DNA of 64,000 nt from Bartonella sp. AU55XJBT (GCF_028618525.1 NZ_JAQITC010000005.1:1-64000); one strand, 5' to 3'; positions 6,778-16,502 are shown, counted from the stretch's first letter. Numbers and translations: made by a program. Notes: generated from the letters alone by a model not told the origin.

Positions 6778-7387
6778 AATTTATTTGTCCTGATGGAATT
6801 TGTTCTATTGATGGCATTGTAAGCTTTTGTAATGCCGTTGCTGAGATGATTGAGGTATCGTATAAGGTGAGAATAAGCCCGAATTCTTTTTGGCTCACTG
6901 CTGCAAGCCAATTTCCCGCTTGCGGTGTGGATGAAATATTGATGCGCAAGGAGCCATCATGTTCATAAGTAATAGCGTTCGTGTGGAGTTCAAAAGGTAT
7001 ATCTTCCGATGAAGTATAGGGTTTAAGGGATTTATCTGCGGTATAAAGGGTAAAAAGACGGGTTTCAGGGATGGTGCCTTGGAGCAAATAATGACAGCGA
7101 GGGTGGAGTGGGCGCCCTTGGTTATCTTGCCAAATCTGGAACCTAATACCTTCAGTGCGTCCGAGTGATACAATGCCTTGTTTGGCGGTGCGGGCACGGG
7201 TGTAAGGATCCATATTGGCGGTTCCTACTTGTGGGTAAGCACTCCATTTTCCAATTGTAAAGCGTCCAAAATGAGGAAAGGAATTGAGCACATAATCGAC
7301 GCTCAGTATTCCCCATAAAACCGAAAACGCGAAGATAAAAAAGAAAATGGTAATATTAAAAAGCAACCGTGAATATCTTGAATTCAA
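6770..7387 (-). CDS. DUF1214 family membrane-anchored protein
   Basis: A 205-residue protein with a single N-terminal membrane helix (about 10-31) and a periplasmic domain. The family hallmark G-N-W-L followed by an F-x-L-x-L-x-L-Y-D-like strand is present at about residues 157-178. 'DPYTRARTAK' near residue 60 is also typical. The gene starts 4 bases inside the end of the penicillin-binding protein gene and overlaps the DUF1254 gene at its other end. The three form a tight leftward operon, which suggests an envelope-linked role, as yet undefined. Confidence 0.72.
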   Translation of the reverse strand: MNSRYSRLLFNITIFFFIFAFSVLWGILSVDYVLNSFPHFGRFTIGKWSAYPQVGTANMDPYTRARTAKQGIVSLGRTEGIRFQIWQDNQGRPLHPRCHYLLQGTIPETRLFTLYTADKSLKPYTSSEDIPFELHTNAITYEHDGSLRINISSTPQAGNWLAAVSQKEFGLILTLYDTSIISATALQKLTMPSIEQIPSGQINCD

Positions 7388-9534
7388 AATGTTGAATCTC
7401 CCGTTGTTTTCATTTTAAAAAAAATTGCAGATTGTTTTTTCAGATCTTTGTTAATCAATCGCACGATATGCAATGTTTCAGGAGAAAGCGTAGAGGGTAT
7501 TGGGGGGGAAAATTCAGAATTAGCATGGGAGGGAAGTGCTGGGGGCTGATAAGGAAGGAGGGAATCTTTAACACCGTAGAGCTGCTTGAGCATGATATTT
7601 TGGTGTGCTGCGAGCATGATGCGATGCCATATCATGGCAGGAACGCCCCCCCCAAAAGCACGATTCATTGGTGAAAAGTTATCGTTTCCTATCCATACCG
7701 CTCCAGTATAATTGCCCGTAAAGCCAACAAACCAAGCATCACGATAGGATTGTGATGTTCCAGTTTTTCCAGCAACAAGAGTCATGGGTAGAGCAGCACG
7801 CTTACCGGATCCTCGTGTTGTGACACCCACCATCATTTGGTTCATATAAGCCGCTGATTGACTGCTGAGAACTCGGTGTAGTTTTTTTCCGTTATGTTCG
7901 AAATCCCACACTAAATGACCATCGAGTGTTCTGATTTGCGTGAATCCATGACGATTACCAGCTATCCCACCATTCGCAAAGACATTAAAGCCAGTTGCTT
8001 GATCCATGGGGGTCATGTTGGAAGTACCAAGAACCATCGTTTTGTGTGATAAAATATGTGCGTTGATCCCCATATTCTTGATGAGATCTATGATGGGTTT
8101 TGTATCGCGGTGAAGATATTGATAGGTGAGGTAAACAGGAACTGTGTTAATGGAAAAGGCTAAAGCCGTTGCTAAGTCGATTTTTCCCATATAACGGCCA
8201 GAATTATTTTTGGGTGTCCAACCGCCCCAATTGATAGGGGCATCTAAAACAATTGTTGAAGGTGAAAGACCGTGTTCCAGTGCGGTTGCGTAAACATAAG
8301 GTTTGAATGAAGAACCAGTTTGCCGTCCACCTTGTGTTGCTCTATTAAATTGACTCTTTTTATAGTCTAGTCCTCCAACAATTGCACATACAGCACCGTT
8401 ATTATCAAGTATAACAGTGGCGGCTTGTGTTACGCGATATTGTTGACCATATTGATGTAAATGATAGGCGATTGATTCTTCTACTACTTTTTGAAGTGCT
8501 GGATCAAGGGTTGTTTGAATGACTAAACTATGGCTTGGAAGTTGATCACGCATTTTTTTGACTTCTTCGAATGCCCAATCAAGAAAATAATCCGGTTGAT
8601 TATTGTCTATTTGGGGAAGTGCCCTAGCAGGGTGGCGATGTGCATTGATAATCTGGCTCTCCGTCATGAAGCCACTGTTAACAAGATTAGAAAGGACAAC
8701 ATTGGCACGTGTTTGAGCCGCAAAGAGATGACTATGAGGAGCATATTTTGTTGGGGCTTTAAAGAGTCCTGCTAACATCGCCGATTCACTTAAAGAAATA
8801 TGACGTATGTTTTTTCCAAAATAAAATTTTGCTGCTGCTGCAATACCAAAATTATTTCCTCCCATATAAGCACGGTCAAGATAAAGTTGCAAAATCTGTT
8901 TTTTGCTAAAGTTAGCTTCGAGCCAAAGAGCAAGATAAGCTTCTTTGATTTTACGTGTTATGGTTCTCTCGTTTGTTAAGAATAAATTTTTCGCCAATTG
9001 TTGTGTAAGAGTTGAACCACCTTGTACCACACCTTTCGCTTGCATGTTTTGTGAAATCGCTCGTGTAAGTCCCTGAAAATCAATGCCCCAATGATCGAAA
9101 AAACGACGGTCTTCTGTAGCGAGAACAGCTTTAATAACAGTGTCAGGCATTTCTTCAACGGGAACAGAGATCGCCGGCAGTGCACCACGATGACCAATGG
9201 AATTTCCATAGCGATCGAGAAAAAGAATGGAAAAATTTTGTGGAGAAGACCAATCTATTTTGGTTAGTTCAAAAACAGAAATTCCCAAAATGGTAAAAAG
9301 AGTAAAGCCTATCAACCCTAATGTGAGTATTTCATCAAAAACCTCAACAATAAGGCGTTTCCATCCTTGAAGATGAAAATTTTGTGAGATGATTTTTGCC
9401 TTTTTCCAGAAAAAACTGTTAGCGAGGCGAACACGATAAAGCGCTGTATCTAATCGTGCATCTAATTCGATAAGAGTAGGACTGTGAAATGGTTTATACT
9501 GTTGTCCTTTCTTTTTTTTTAAAAATTTAAACAT
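7384..9534 (-). CDS. bifunctional penicillin-binding protein (class A, PBP1-type)
   Basis: A 716-residue peptidoglycan synthase. A basic cytoplasmic N-terminus precedes one membrane helix (about 68-90). The glycosyltransferase family 51 domain follows, with catalytic Glu141 in EDRRFF and the QGGSTLTQQLAKN signature at 171-183. The transpeptidase domain carries S408-S-F-K411 (nucleophile Ser408), S-I-N at 461-463 and K-T-G at 590-592, so both activities look intact. It polymerises lipid II and crosslinks the strands at the cytoplasmic membrane, and should bind beta-lactams. The start at 9534 gives the usual Lys-rich tail. It leads an operon with the DUF1214 and DUF1254 genes and is divergent from the FeuN-P-Q operon. 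Confidence 0.93.
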   Translation of the reverse strand: MFKFLKKKKGQQYKPFHSPTLIELDARLDTALYRVRLANSFFWKKAKIISQNFHLQGWKRLIVEVFDEILTLGLIGFTLFTILGISVFELTKIDWSSPQNFSILFLDRYGNSIGHRGALPAISVPVEEMPDTVIKAVLATEDRRFFDHWGIDFQGLTRAISQNMQAKGVVQGGSTLTQQLAKNLFLTNERTITRKIKEAYLALWLEANFSKKQILQLYLDRAYMGGNNFGIAAAAKFYFGKNIRHISLSESAMLAGLFKAPTKYAPHSHLFAAQTRANVVLSNLVNSGFMTESQIINAHRHPARALPQIDNNQPDYFLDWAFEEVKKMRDQLPSHSLVIQTTLDPALQKVVEESIAYHLHQYGQQYRVTQAATVILDNNGAVCAIVGGLDYKKSQFNRATQGGRQTGSSFKPYVYATALEHGLSPSTIVLDAPINWGGWTPKNNSGRYMGKIDLATALAFSINTVPVYLTYQYLHRDTKPIIDLIKNMGINAHILSHKTMVLGTSNMTPMDQATGFNVFANGGIAGNRHGFTQIRTLDGHLVWDFEHNGKKLHRVLSSQSAAYMNQMMVGVTTRGSGKRAALPMTLVAGKTGTSQSYRDAWFVGFTGNYTGAVWIGNDNFSPMNRAFGGGVPAMIWHRIMLAAHQNIMLKQLYGVKDSLLPYQPPALPSHANSEFSPPIPSTLSPETLHIVRLINKDLKKQSAIFFKMKTTGDSTF

Positions 9535-9673
9535 TTAAAAAGAGCCTGTGGCAAAGCAATAAAACCAAACAAATCTATAAAATTTATATGGAGTAGAAGT
9601 ATTTTTTTTCTATAGTGATACAGAGAAAGAGTTTATTGGAGAATTATTTATTTCTTGTAAGACTGTGTATTAA

Positions 9674-9700
9674 GATTTTATTGTTTTATCCAATAAAATC
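9674..9700. other. perfect 10-bp inverted repeat in the divergent PBP/feuN spacer
   Basis: GATTTTATTG at 9674-9683 and CAATAAAATC at 9691-9700 are exact reverse complements around a 7-base loop. The site lies about 140 bases upstream of the PBP start and 180 upstream of the FeuN-like gene. It could be an operator or a leader hairpin; no T-run follows on either strand. Apart from this, the 347-base spacer holds no gene. Confidence 0.45.
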
Positions 9701-9881
9701 TATTGTCATTATTAAAAATATTTTATTTTGAATTTTTAAAAATTTGGAGTAATATTAATACGTTATTCTGTAAGACAGAGGATAAATTATTTTTCATTTT
9801 TGGTTTTTTAATTGACCCGAAAAAAAACATTATTTCTTTTATCTTATCAGAAGATTAAGAAGATAGGTTATTGAAATATCT

Positions 9882-10118
9882 ATGATGAAAAAAATTTTCT
9901 CGTTCGTGATAATAGCATCTTTTTTAGGAGCCGATTCTGTTATGGCTGCTGGGTGTGCTGATGTGGGTAAGAAGATTGCAACTCAGGAGAAGGGGGTTCT
10001 CGTTCGTTCAAAACTGGTTGTTGAGGATGGAAGGGATATGTGTGCAATTGTGGTTGTTATCCCAGCCCATAATGGTGAAAAGTTGCGACGCGTTGAGGTT
10101 GTGGTTCCCGCGGATTAG
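9882..10118 (+). CDS. feuN: FeuN-like small periplasmic regulator
   Basis: A 78-residue secreted protein: a signal peptide of about 23 residues ending in AMA-like residues, then a 55-residue mature part with two cysteines (25 and 54) that could form a disulfide. It sits directly upstream of a FeuP-type regulator and a FeuQ-type kinase. In Sinorhizobium a small periplasmic protein encoded at this spot, FeuN, restrains the FeuQ sensor. Size, secretion and position match; sequence identity to FeuN was not checked. ATG at 9882 and 9885 are both possible starts. The C-terminal strand pattern (VVVIPAH...RRVEVVVPAD) suggests a small beta-rich fold. Confidence 0.68.
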   Translation: MMKKIFSFVIIASFLGADSVMAAGCADVGKKIATQEKGVLVRSKLVVEDGRDMCAIVVVIPAHNGEKLRRVEVVVPAD

Positions 10119-10136
10119 CTTTTGGTAGATGTTGTC

Positions 10137-10805
10137 ATGCGTATTTTAATTGCCGAAGATGATCGAAATCTCAATCATCAATTGGCAGAAGCTGTAAAAC
10201 GTGCAGGATATGTTTCCGATAGTGCTTTCGATGGTGAAGAGGCTTATTTTTTAGGCAGCACAGAGTCTTATGATGCGGTGATACTTGATATAGGTTTACC
10301 ACAGATTGATGGTATTCGTGTTGTTGAAAAGTGGCGTCAAGAAGGGTGTACCATGCCTGTTTTAATGTTAACGGCACGAGATCGTTGGTCTGATAAGGTG
10401 CGCGGTATTGATGCAGGGGCTGACGATTATGTTGTGAAGCCATTTCATTTGGAGGAAGTGATGGCGCGCTTGCGGGCACTCATTCGTCGTGCGACAGGCC
10501 ATGCCACAAGTACCTTATGTTGCGGGAATGTTTTGTTGGATACAAAGACATCTCGTGTTTTTGTGGATGGTCAATTGATTAAACTAACATCTTATGAATT
10601 TAGACTTCTTTCGTATCTGATGCATCATTGTGATAGAGTCATTTCAAGAACAGAGTTGACCGAACATCTTTATGATCAGGATTTTGATAAGGATTCAAAT
10701 ACAGTGGAAGTTTTTGTAGGGCGGTTACGCAAAAAGCTTGGCGTAGATTTGATTGAGACTATTCGAGGTATGGGATACCGCGTGAGAACGCTAGGTGATG
10801 AATGA
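10137..10805 (+). CDS. feuP: response regulator FeuP
   Basis: A 222-residue OmpR-family regulator. The receiver domain has acidic residues E7-D8-D9, phospho-acceptor Asp51 and Lys101. The C-terminal winged-helix DNA-binding domain (about 127-220) ends in the usual 'IRGMGYRV' hairpin. The ATG at 10137 was chosen over an upstream in-frame TTG because it gives the standard MRILI start and has GGTAG eight bases before it. The stop overlaps the kinase start by 4 bases, so the two are translationally coupled. FeuP is the regulator of a rhizobial envelope/export system. Identification rests on family resemblance plus the small periplasmic gene in front. Confidence 0.82.
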   Translation: MRILIAEDDRNLNHQLAEAVKRAGYVSDSAFDGEEAYFLGSTESYDAVILDIGLPQIDGIRVVEKWRQEGCTMPVLMLTARDRWSDKVRGIDAGADDYVVKPFHLEEVMARLRALIRRATGHATSTLCCGNVLLDTKTSRVFVDGQLIKLTSYEFRLLSYLMHHCDRVISRTELTEHLYDQDFDKDSNTVEVFVGRLRKKLGVDLIETIRGMGYRVRTLGDE

Positions 10806-12220
10806 ATGTTTTAAGAGAGGGTAATTGGTTTCAGAAATTCTTTTTTGTCATTACGCGATCGCTCAGTTTACGTGTTATGATCCTATCAACTCTATGGGTT
10901 GTTATTTCTCTTTTATCGATTTCTGCAGTGAGTATTTTATTTTATAAGCGTTCAACTGAAGAGAGTCTAGAGCGTATTCTTTCTGCTCAACTTTACAGTT
11001 TGATTGCAACAGTAACGGTGTCACCGGAAAACACTTTGAAAGGAGGAGCTGGAATCGATGACATTCGTTATGCTGATCCAACGACGGGATGGTATTGGGA
11101 AGTTATTGCGATATCCCATAATTTGAAAGGAAGATTGACCTCTCCCTCATTGGGAACAGGAGAGATCTTTACACCCAGCGATGTCGATATACCTTTTGAC
11201 AATAAATTCTTTCGCTCTTATCGGATAAAGGGAAAGAATGGTCAAAAGCTCCAAGTGATTGAGAGTGATGTTGTTCTTGATAATAAAAATCATATTGCAC
11301 GTTTTCGGCTTGTTGGAAATATTGATGACGCGCATGCTCAAGTAAAGGAATTTAAGCGAACTTTACAAGTTTTTCTTTGGAGTTTTGGTATCGGGAGTGT
11401 TCTTATTAATATGGCTATTATTTTCTTTAGTTTTCAGCCGTTGAAGCTTATTCGACGCACATTGAATGATATACGAGAAGGAAGAGTTCACTATGTGAAT
11501 ACCGATTTAGTTAGCGAAGTGATGCCGCTTGCCCAAGAGATGAATGCTCTCATTAAGAATAATCAGCGTATTATTGAGCAATTTCGCACACAGGTTGGTA
11601 ATCTCGCACATTCATTGAAGACACCTCTGTCCGTGATTATGAATGAGACAGATAAGATGCGTGGAGAAAAGGCTTGTTTGTTAAGAGAGCAAACGCAAAT
11701 CATGCAAGCTCAAATCAATCGTTATCTTCAGCGGGCGCGGATTGCCGCGCAATGCGATAGTATTGTCTATCATACATCTGTTCGCAGTGTGGTTGATCGT
11801 TTAGTGCGGGTTATGAAAAAGCTTAATCCTGACAAACAAATTGAATTTATTATGGATGTTGATGATATTGTTTTTTCTGGAGAAAAGGAAGATTTAGAAG
11901 AAATTATAGGGAATTTGATTGAAAATGCTACTCAGTGGTCTCGCGCAAAGGTGTTGATCTCTTGTTGTTTAGAAGAAAACCTTGAAGAAGAAAAATATTT
12001 TAGTATCTTTGTTGAAGATGATGGTCCTGGTTTAACAGAAGATAAAATTGATGAAGCGTTAAAAAGAGGGTGGCGGTTTGATGAAAGTAAACCGGGGACA
12101 GGTTTAGGGTTATCTATTGTTGCAGATATGGTCAATGAATATGGTGGTACTCTCTTTTTATCGCGTTCTGTCTTGGGTGGGTTATATGCAAAAGTTTTAT
12201 TACCTAAAATGGGAGAATAA
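10802..12220 (+). CDS. feuQ: sensor histidine kinase FeuQ
   Basis: A 472-residue inner-membrane kinase. Two membrane helices (about 24-48 and 189-212) bracket a periplasmic sensor domain of about 140 residues, followed by a HAMP-like linker. The H-box has phospho-acceptor His270 in LAHSLKTP. The catalytic ATP-binding domain shows an N-box (NLIENATQW), a G1 box (EDDGPG) and a G2 box (GTGLGLS). It would phosphorylate FeuP, and its sensor domain is the expected target of the FeuN-like protein encoded upstream. The frame starts inside the last codons of feuP (ATGA overlap). Confidence 0.85.
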   Translation: MNVLREGNWFQKFFFVITRSLSLRVMILSTLWVVISLLSISAVSILFYKRSTEESLERILSAQLYSLIATVTVSPENTLKGGAGIDDIRYADPTTGWYWEVIAISHNLKGRLTSPSLGTGEIFTPSDVDIPFDNKFFRSYRIKGKNGQKLQVIESDVVLDNKNHIARFRLVGNIDDAHAQVKEFKRTLQVFLWSFGIGSVLINMAIIFFSFQPLKLIRRTLNDIREGRVHYVNTDLVSEVMPLAQEMNALIKNNQRIIEQFRTQVGNLAHSLKTPLSVIMNETDKMRGEKACLLREQTQIMQAQINRYLQRARIAAQCDSIVYHTSVRSVVDRLVRVMKKLNPDKQIEFIMDVDDIVFSGEKEDLEEIIGNLIENATQWSRAKVLISCCLEENLEEEKYFSIFVEDDGPGLTEDKIDEALKRGWRFDESKPGTGLGLSIVADMVNEYGGTLFLSRSVLGGLYAKVLLPKMGE

Positions 12221-12470
12221 CATATTTTCTTCTTAGCTAGGAAATGTCTATAAAGTTTGTAAAGAAATATTGAGACAACACAAAAAAGGAAGGAGGCATT
12301 TCAGAAGATCCGTATTTATAATCAAAATATGAAAATAAAGCCTTGTTTTTATTTTCTTGATATAAGTGATCTATTGAGAGAAATGAACAATAGATTTTAT
12401 GATGTTCATCATAAAAAGATAAATTTTTATCATTTCACATCACTCTTCTCATGAAGAGGGTAAAAGATAA

Positions 12471-13280
12471 GTGCTTTGTCTTTGGTTTGTATTGGAAAAA
12501 AATGATATGCTCTTACATATTTTTGCAGCATTTTTTCTCACTGTTCTGGCAAGTATTCTTTTTTTTTCACTACGTTTTGATGATGGGGTCAAGAAAAATT
12601 GGCAAGTTCAAACCATGAATGGTTATAGAAGTCATATGCATACGGTTGATTCTCATAAGTTTTATAGGCATTATAAAAAAAGAAATATTCTTAAAGCTTT
12701 AAGTGTTTTGTTTGTTCTGCTTATGACTTGGAGTATCTATGGGCTGACAGGCAATCCAGAAGTGAAAAGTTATTTTTTTAGCGAATTAATGGATAAGAAT
12801 CCTAAAATTCTAAGTCAGCAAGAAAAGCTTGTTCGTCTACAAGTGCTTTTTTTCCGCTCCCCTCATGATGGCAAGTTAGCAGATGCGTTAGCGGTAGGGT
12901 ATCTCGAAGAAAGCCATTTTCAAGAAGCTGTGAATACTTATTTAGATGCACTTCGTTTGAATGGAGAAACAGCTCCAAGGCTTGTAGGATATGGTTTAGC
13001 ATTGGTTGGTTCTGAAGGGGGAGTGATAACGCAAGAGGCACAAAATGCTTTTCAAAAAGCAGCAGATTTAGCGCCAACAGATTTTTATCCGCGTCTATTG
13101 TTGGCCGATGCATTTTATCAAGCCGGAAAAACGGCGCAGGCAGTGCAGTTTTTACAAAGCTTTCTTGATACAATGCCTGAAAGTTTTGTAGGACGCTCAC
13201 GGGTTGAAAAAATGATGTTTCAGTTACTTGGCACAGCAAGTGAACAGACAAAGAAAAGTGATCGTCGCCAATTGAGATAG
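12471..13280 (+). CDS. ccmI: cytochrome c maturation protein CcmI/CycH
   Basis: A 269-residue protein with two membrane helices (about 13-32 and 72-90) and a periplasmic TPR-like region (about 125-255). CcmI holds apocytochrome c and presents it to the CcmF/H haem ligase. The GTG at 12471 has GAGGG ten bases upstream; an ATG at 12507 would remove 12 residues and leave the first helix at the extreme N-terminus. Identification relies strongly on position, as it begins the ccmI-E-F-H series typical of rhizobia, where it is called cycH. A spacer of about 300 bases separates it from ccmE, which is wider than usual. Confidence 0.78.
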   Translation: MLCLWFVLEKNDMLLHIFAAFFLTVLASILFFSLRFDDGVKKNWQVQTMNGYRSHMHTVDSHKFYRHYKKRNILKALSVLFVLLMTWSIYGLTGNPEVKSYFFSELMDKNPKILSQQEKLVRLQVLFFRSPHDGKLADALAVGYLEESHFQEAVNTYLDALRLNGETAPRLVGYGLALVGSEGGVITQEAQNAFQKAADLAPTDFYPRLLLADAFYQAGKTAQAVQFLQSFLDTMPESFVGRSRVEKMMFQLLGTASEQTKKSDRRQLR

Positions 13281-13581
13281 AGAAATAAAAAGAGAAAAGC
13301 TATTTAGAACGACAAGAGCAGTAAACATCTAGAAGTGGAAGGTACATGTGGAGGGGGTAAATAACAGAAATGAAAAATGTCAAGAACACGGCACAAGCCG
13401 TTATAGATTAAATAAAAATTGGTGTAAAAATCAAAAAAGGAAGAAAAGTATTGATAAGCTTGTTTGCAAAGGTGAGGTATTTGATAAAAAGTTGCACCTC
13501 TATAGAAGATGTGCAAAGCTCTTAAAAAAATAAAATATGGATACTTATAGAACGTGTTGAAAATTTTTTCGTAGAGTGTCT
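13281..13581. other. spacer between ccmI and ccmE with a hairpin
   Basis: No gene was recognised. TTGCAC at 13492-13497 pairs with GTGCAA at 13511-13516, with partial pairing inside. On the minus strand this hairpin is followed by CTTTTT, so it might terminate an antisense transcript. The candidate frames here are short, low in complexity and lack family features. Confidence 0.35.
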
Positions 13582-14061
13582 ATGAACAATCAATCTTTAA
13601 AGAATTCTGCTTCGTTGAAGCTTATTTTAAAGCAGCGAAAAAAAAAGCGCTTACTGATCATCTTATTGTGTTGTTTGGTTATGGCAATTGCAGCAAGTCT
13701 CATTGTGTATGCAATGCGTCATGCGGTCAGTTTTTTTAGAATGCCCTCTGATATTACAAGAGAAGATATTTTAACTGGACGCTCTTTGCGTTTGGGCGGC
13801 TTTGTTGAAAAGGGGACCGTTCAATATACGGGAGAGAGAGGCGTTATTTTTTTTGTAACGGATAACACAAAACATGAAAAAGTGGTTTTCAATGGTGCCT
13901 TACCGGATCTTTTTCGTGAAGGTCAGGGGGTGATTGTAGAAGGGCATTTCGACAAACAGGGTTTTTTTATAGGGACGCGTGTTTTAGCAAAACATGATGA
14001 AACTTATATGCCTAAAGAAACCGCTGATCGCTTGAAAAAACATTACAGTATGGAGAAATAA
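13582..14061 (+). CDS. ccmE: haem chaperone CcmE
   Basis: A 159-residue protein with one N-terminal membrane helix (about 23-46) and a periplasmic OB-fold barrel. CcmE binds haem covalently and hands it to the CcmF/H ligase. The haem-attaching histidine is His138 in [10 protein letters not shown], with the accompanying Tyr142, so the protein looks functional. The start is the ATG at 13582; a GTG two codons earlier is also in frame. It ends 7 bases before ccmF, consistent with one operon. Confidence 0.92.
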   Translation: MNNQSLKNSASLKLILKQRKKKRLLIILLCCLVMAIAASLIVYAMRHAVSFFRMPSDITREDILTGRSLRLGGFVEKGTVQYTGERGVIFFVTDNTKHEKVVFNGALPDLFREGQGVIVEGHFDKQGFFIGTRVLAKHDETYMPKETADRLKKHYSMEK

Positions 14062-14068
14062 TTCGATT

Positions 14069-16048
14069 GTGCTTGTTGAACTGGGTCATATTTTTTTAGC
14101 CGCAGCATTTGCCGTAAGCTTATTAGAAGCTTTTTTGCCTGCTTTAGGTTTTTGGAGGCAAGAGCGTTTGTTAATGCAAACAGCTATTCCCCTAACATAT
14201 ATCACTTTCACATTATTGCTCTTATCTTTTTTAGTGATGATTTACACTCATGTTGTATCTGATTTTTCTGTTTTAAATGTTGTTGAGAATTCTCATTCAG
14301 AAAAACCGATGCTTTATAAAATCACCGGTGTTTGGGGCAACCACGAAGGCTCTATGTTGTTATGGGTTTTAAGTCTCACTTTTTTTAGTGCATTGATGGC
14401 TTTCTTTAGCCAATATGTGCCGGAAGATTTCAAGACACTTGTTTTAATTTGCCAAAGTTGGATTACAAACGCTTTTCTTTTATTTATTCTTTTTGTATCC
14501 AACCCATTTTTACGTGTGAATCCACCAGCATTACAGGGAAATGATCTCAATCCTCTTTTACAAGATATCGCATTAGCGATTCATCCCCCCCTTCTTTATT
14601 TAGGTTATGTTGGTTTTTCACTTTGCTTTTCTTTTGCTGTTGCAGCATTGATTATGGGGCATATTGATAAGATTTGGGCGCATTGGGTCCGTCCTTGGCT
14701 TCTACTTTCTTGGTGTTTTTTGACATTGGGGATTATGGTTGGCTCCTATTGGGCTTATTATGAGCTAGGGTGGGGAGGGTATTGGTTTTGGGATCCTGTT
14801 GAAAATGTTTCGTTTATGCCTTGGCTTTCAGGAACGGCTCTTTTACATTCTGCTCTTGTTCTCGAAAAACGAGGAATATTGAAAAGTTGGACTTTGTTTT
14901 TAGCATTGCTTACTTTTTCCCTTTCTCTTATGGGAACGTTTCTTGTTCGTTCGGGACTTTTAGTTTCTGTTCATAGTTTTGCTGTTGATCCAGCACGGGG
15001 ACAAGCAATTCTTGCACTTTTATTTTTCTTTACGGGAGCGGCTTTTCTTCTTTTTGCTTTGCGCATCCCTCTTGTAAAAACAGAAAGATTTTTTCAACCA
15101 ATTTCGCGCGAAGGGTTTATTGTTTTAAATAATTTGTTACTGACAACAATAACAGCCACAGTATTGATTGGTACACTCTATCCTTATTTTATTGAGATGT
15201 TAACAGGGCAAAAAATTTCTGTAGGGGCTGCTTTTTTTAACCTTACCTGCGGACCACTCATGCTTTTGCTGTTGTTGTTTGTTCCGTTTGGATCAATGAT
15301 GGCGTGGAAACGCGGTGATTTTCTCGCAGTTTTTGAACGGTTGTGGTTTGTTTTTGTCTTGGTTGCTACCATCTGTTTTATACTATTTTATGCGACATCT
15401 GTGCGTGATATTCTTGCAGTTTTAGGCATTGGGCTTTCAGCGTTTGTTTTTTTAGGCAGTTTAGCGGACCTGTGGGGAAAAAGTGGATATGGCAAGAGAG
15501 CTTTTTCAGTACGCGTTAAGAGATTTTTTGGATTGCCGTGGTCTGTTTTTGGTGCAGCAATGGCACATATGGGACTAGGCGTTACATTATTTGGTATTGT
15601 CTGTGTGGCAAGTTTTAGTCAAGAACGTATTTTAACCATGAAGATAGGAGAGTGGGTGACAATAGCAGGTAAAACGCTTCATTTTGATGCCGTGGATAAT
15701 CGTTTTGGTTCGAATTATTCGGCAATGGAGTTTTATTTTAAAATATATGAAAATAAAAAAATCGTGGGTCATATCACAGCTTCAAAGCGATTTTATTCTA
15801 GCCAAAATACATCAACAACGGAAGTTGGCCTTCAAAATTATGGCTTATCGCAGCTCTATATTGTGCCAGGACATCTCGATAATCGGGGTCTTGTTGTGCA
15901 CATATGGTGGAAGCCTTATATAATATGTATTTGGTTAGGGGCATTCATGATGGCTATGGGCGGATGTCTTTCTCTTCTGGGGTATTGGTTTCGCACTGGA
16001 GACTACAAGAGGGTGTTGCTTACTTTAAATTTTAGGAGAGAACATTGA
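14069..16048 (+). CDS. ccmF: haem lyase subunit CcmF
   Basis: A 659-residue polytopic membrane protein of about 15 helices. It is the core of the complex that ligates haem to CXXCH motifs of apocytochromes c on the periplasmic face. The WWD haem-handling signature is visible at about residues 234-253 (GWGGYWFWDPVEN), with an NHEGS motif at 91-95 and conserved histidines around it. The start is a GTG giving the usual (M)LVELGH N-terminus. It is followed one base later by ccmH, so they are surely co-translated. The apocytochrome client encoded in this window is cytochrome c1 (39598-40488). Confidence 0.94.
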   Translation: MLVELGHIFLAAAFAVSLLEAFLPALGFWRQERLLMQTAIPLTYITFTLLLLSFLVMIYTHVVSDFSVLNVVENSHSEKPMLYKITGVWGNHEGSMLLWVLSLTFFSALMAFFSQYVPEDFKTLVLICQSWITNAFLLFILFVSNPFLRVNPPALQGNDLNPLLQDIALAIHPPLLYLGYVGFSLCFSFAVAALIMGHIDKIWAHWVRPWLLLSWCFLTLGIMVGSYWAYYELGWGGYWFWDPVENVSFMPWLSGTALLHSALVLEKRGILKSWTLFLALLTFSLSLMGTFLVRSGLLVSVHSFAVDPARGQAILALLFFFTGAAFLLFALRIPLVKTERFFQPISREGFIVLNNLLLTTITATVLIGTLYPYFIEMLTGQKISVGAAFFNLTCGPLMLLLLLFVPFGSMMAWKRGDFLAVFERLWFVFVLVATICFILFYATSVRDILAVLGIGLSAFVFLGSLADLWGKSGYGKRAFSVRVKRFFGLPWSVFGAAMAHMGLGVTLFGIVCVASFSQERILTMKIGEWVTIAGKTLHFDAVDNRFGSNYSAMEFYFKIYENKKIVGHITASKRFYSSQNTSTTEVGLQNYGLSQLYIVPGHLDNRGLVVHIWWKPYIICIWLGAFMMAMGGCLSLLGYWFRTGDYKRVLLTLNFRREH

Positions 16049-16049
16049 G

Positions 16050-16502
16050 ATGAAAAAAAATCTTTGGATTTTATGTTTTTTAATTGCAATGTTTCCTTTT
16101 CGATTAGCGATAGCAGTAGAGCCGGATGAGATTTTAAAAGATACAGTTCTTGAAAGGCGAGCGCGCGATATTTCATCGCATTTACGTTGTCCTGTTTGTC
16201 AAAATCAATCGATTGATGATTCAGATACTTCTCTAGCACGTGATTTAAGGCTTTTAATTCGGGAGAAATTAAAAATGGGCTATAGCAATCAGCAAGTGAT
16301 TGACTTTCTTGTTGAGCGATATGGTGAATTCATTCTCTTAAAACCACCATTGAATAAAACAACTTGGTTTTTATGGTTTTCGCCTTTGATGATTATCATC
16401 ATTGGTGCAAGTGTCATATTTTTCCAGTTAAAACGGTATAACCGCGAGAAGATAATGATTGTAAATGCAACGGAGAAAAACAGTCAAAAAGATATTACAT
16501 AA
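16050..16502 (+). CDS. ccmH: cytochrome c maturation thiol-disulfide protein CcmH
   Basis: A 150-residue protein: signal peptide (about 1-22), a periplasmic three-helix domain with the R-C-P-V-C motif (Cys47, Cys50), and a C-terminal membrane anchor (about 107-126). It reduces the CXXCH thiols of apocytochrome c before haem attachment. It starts one base after the ccmF stop. Its length is that of the short CcmH/CycL form, with the TPR function supplied separately by CcmI, as is usual in alphaproteobacteria. Confidence 0.92.
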   Translation: MKKNLWILCFLIAMFPFRLAIAVEPDEILKDTVLERRARDISSHLRCPVCQNQSIDDSDTSLARDLRLLIREKLKMGYSNQQVIDFLVERYGEFILLKPPLNKTTWFLWFSPLMIIIIGASVIFFQLKRYNREKIMIVNATEKNSQKDIT

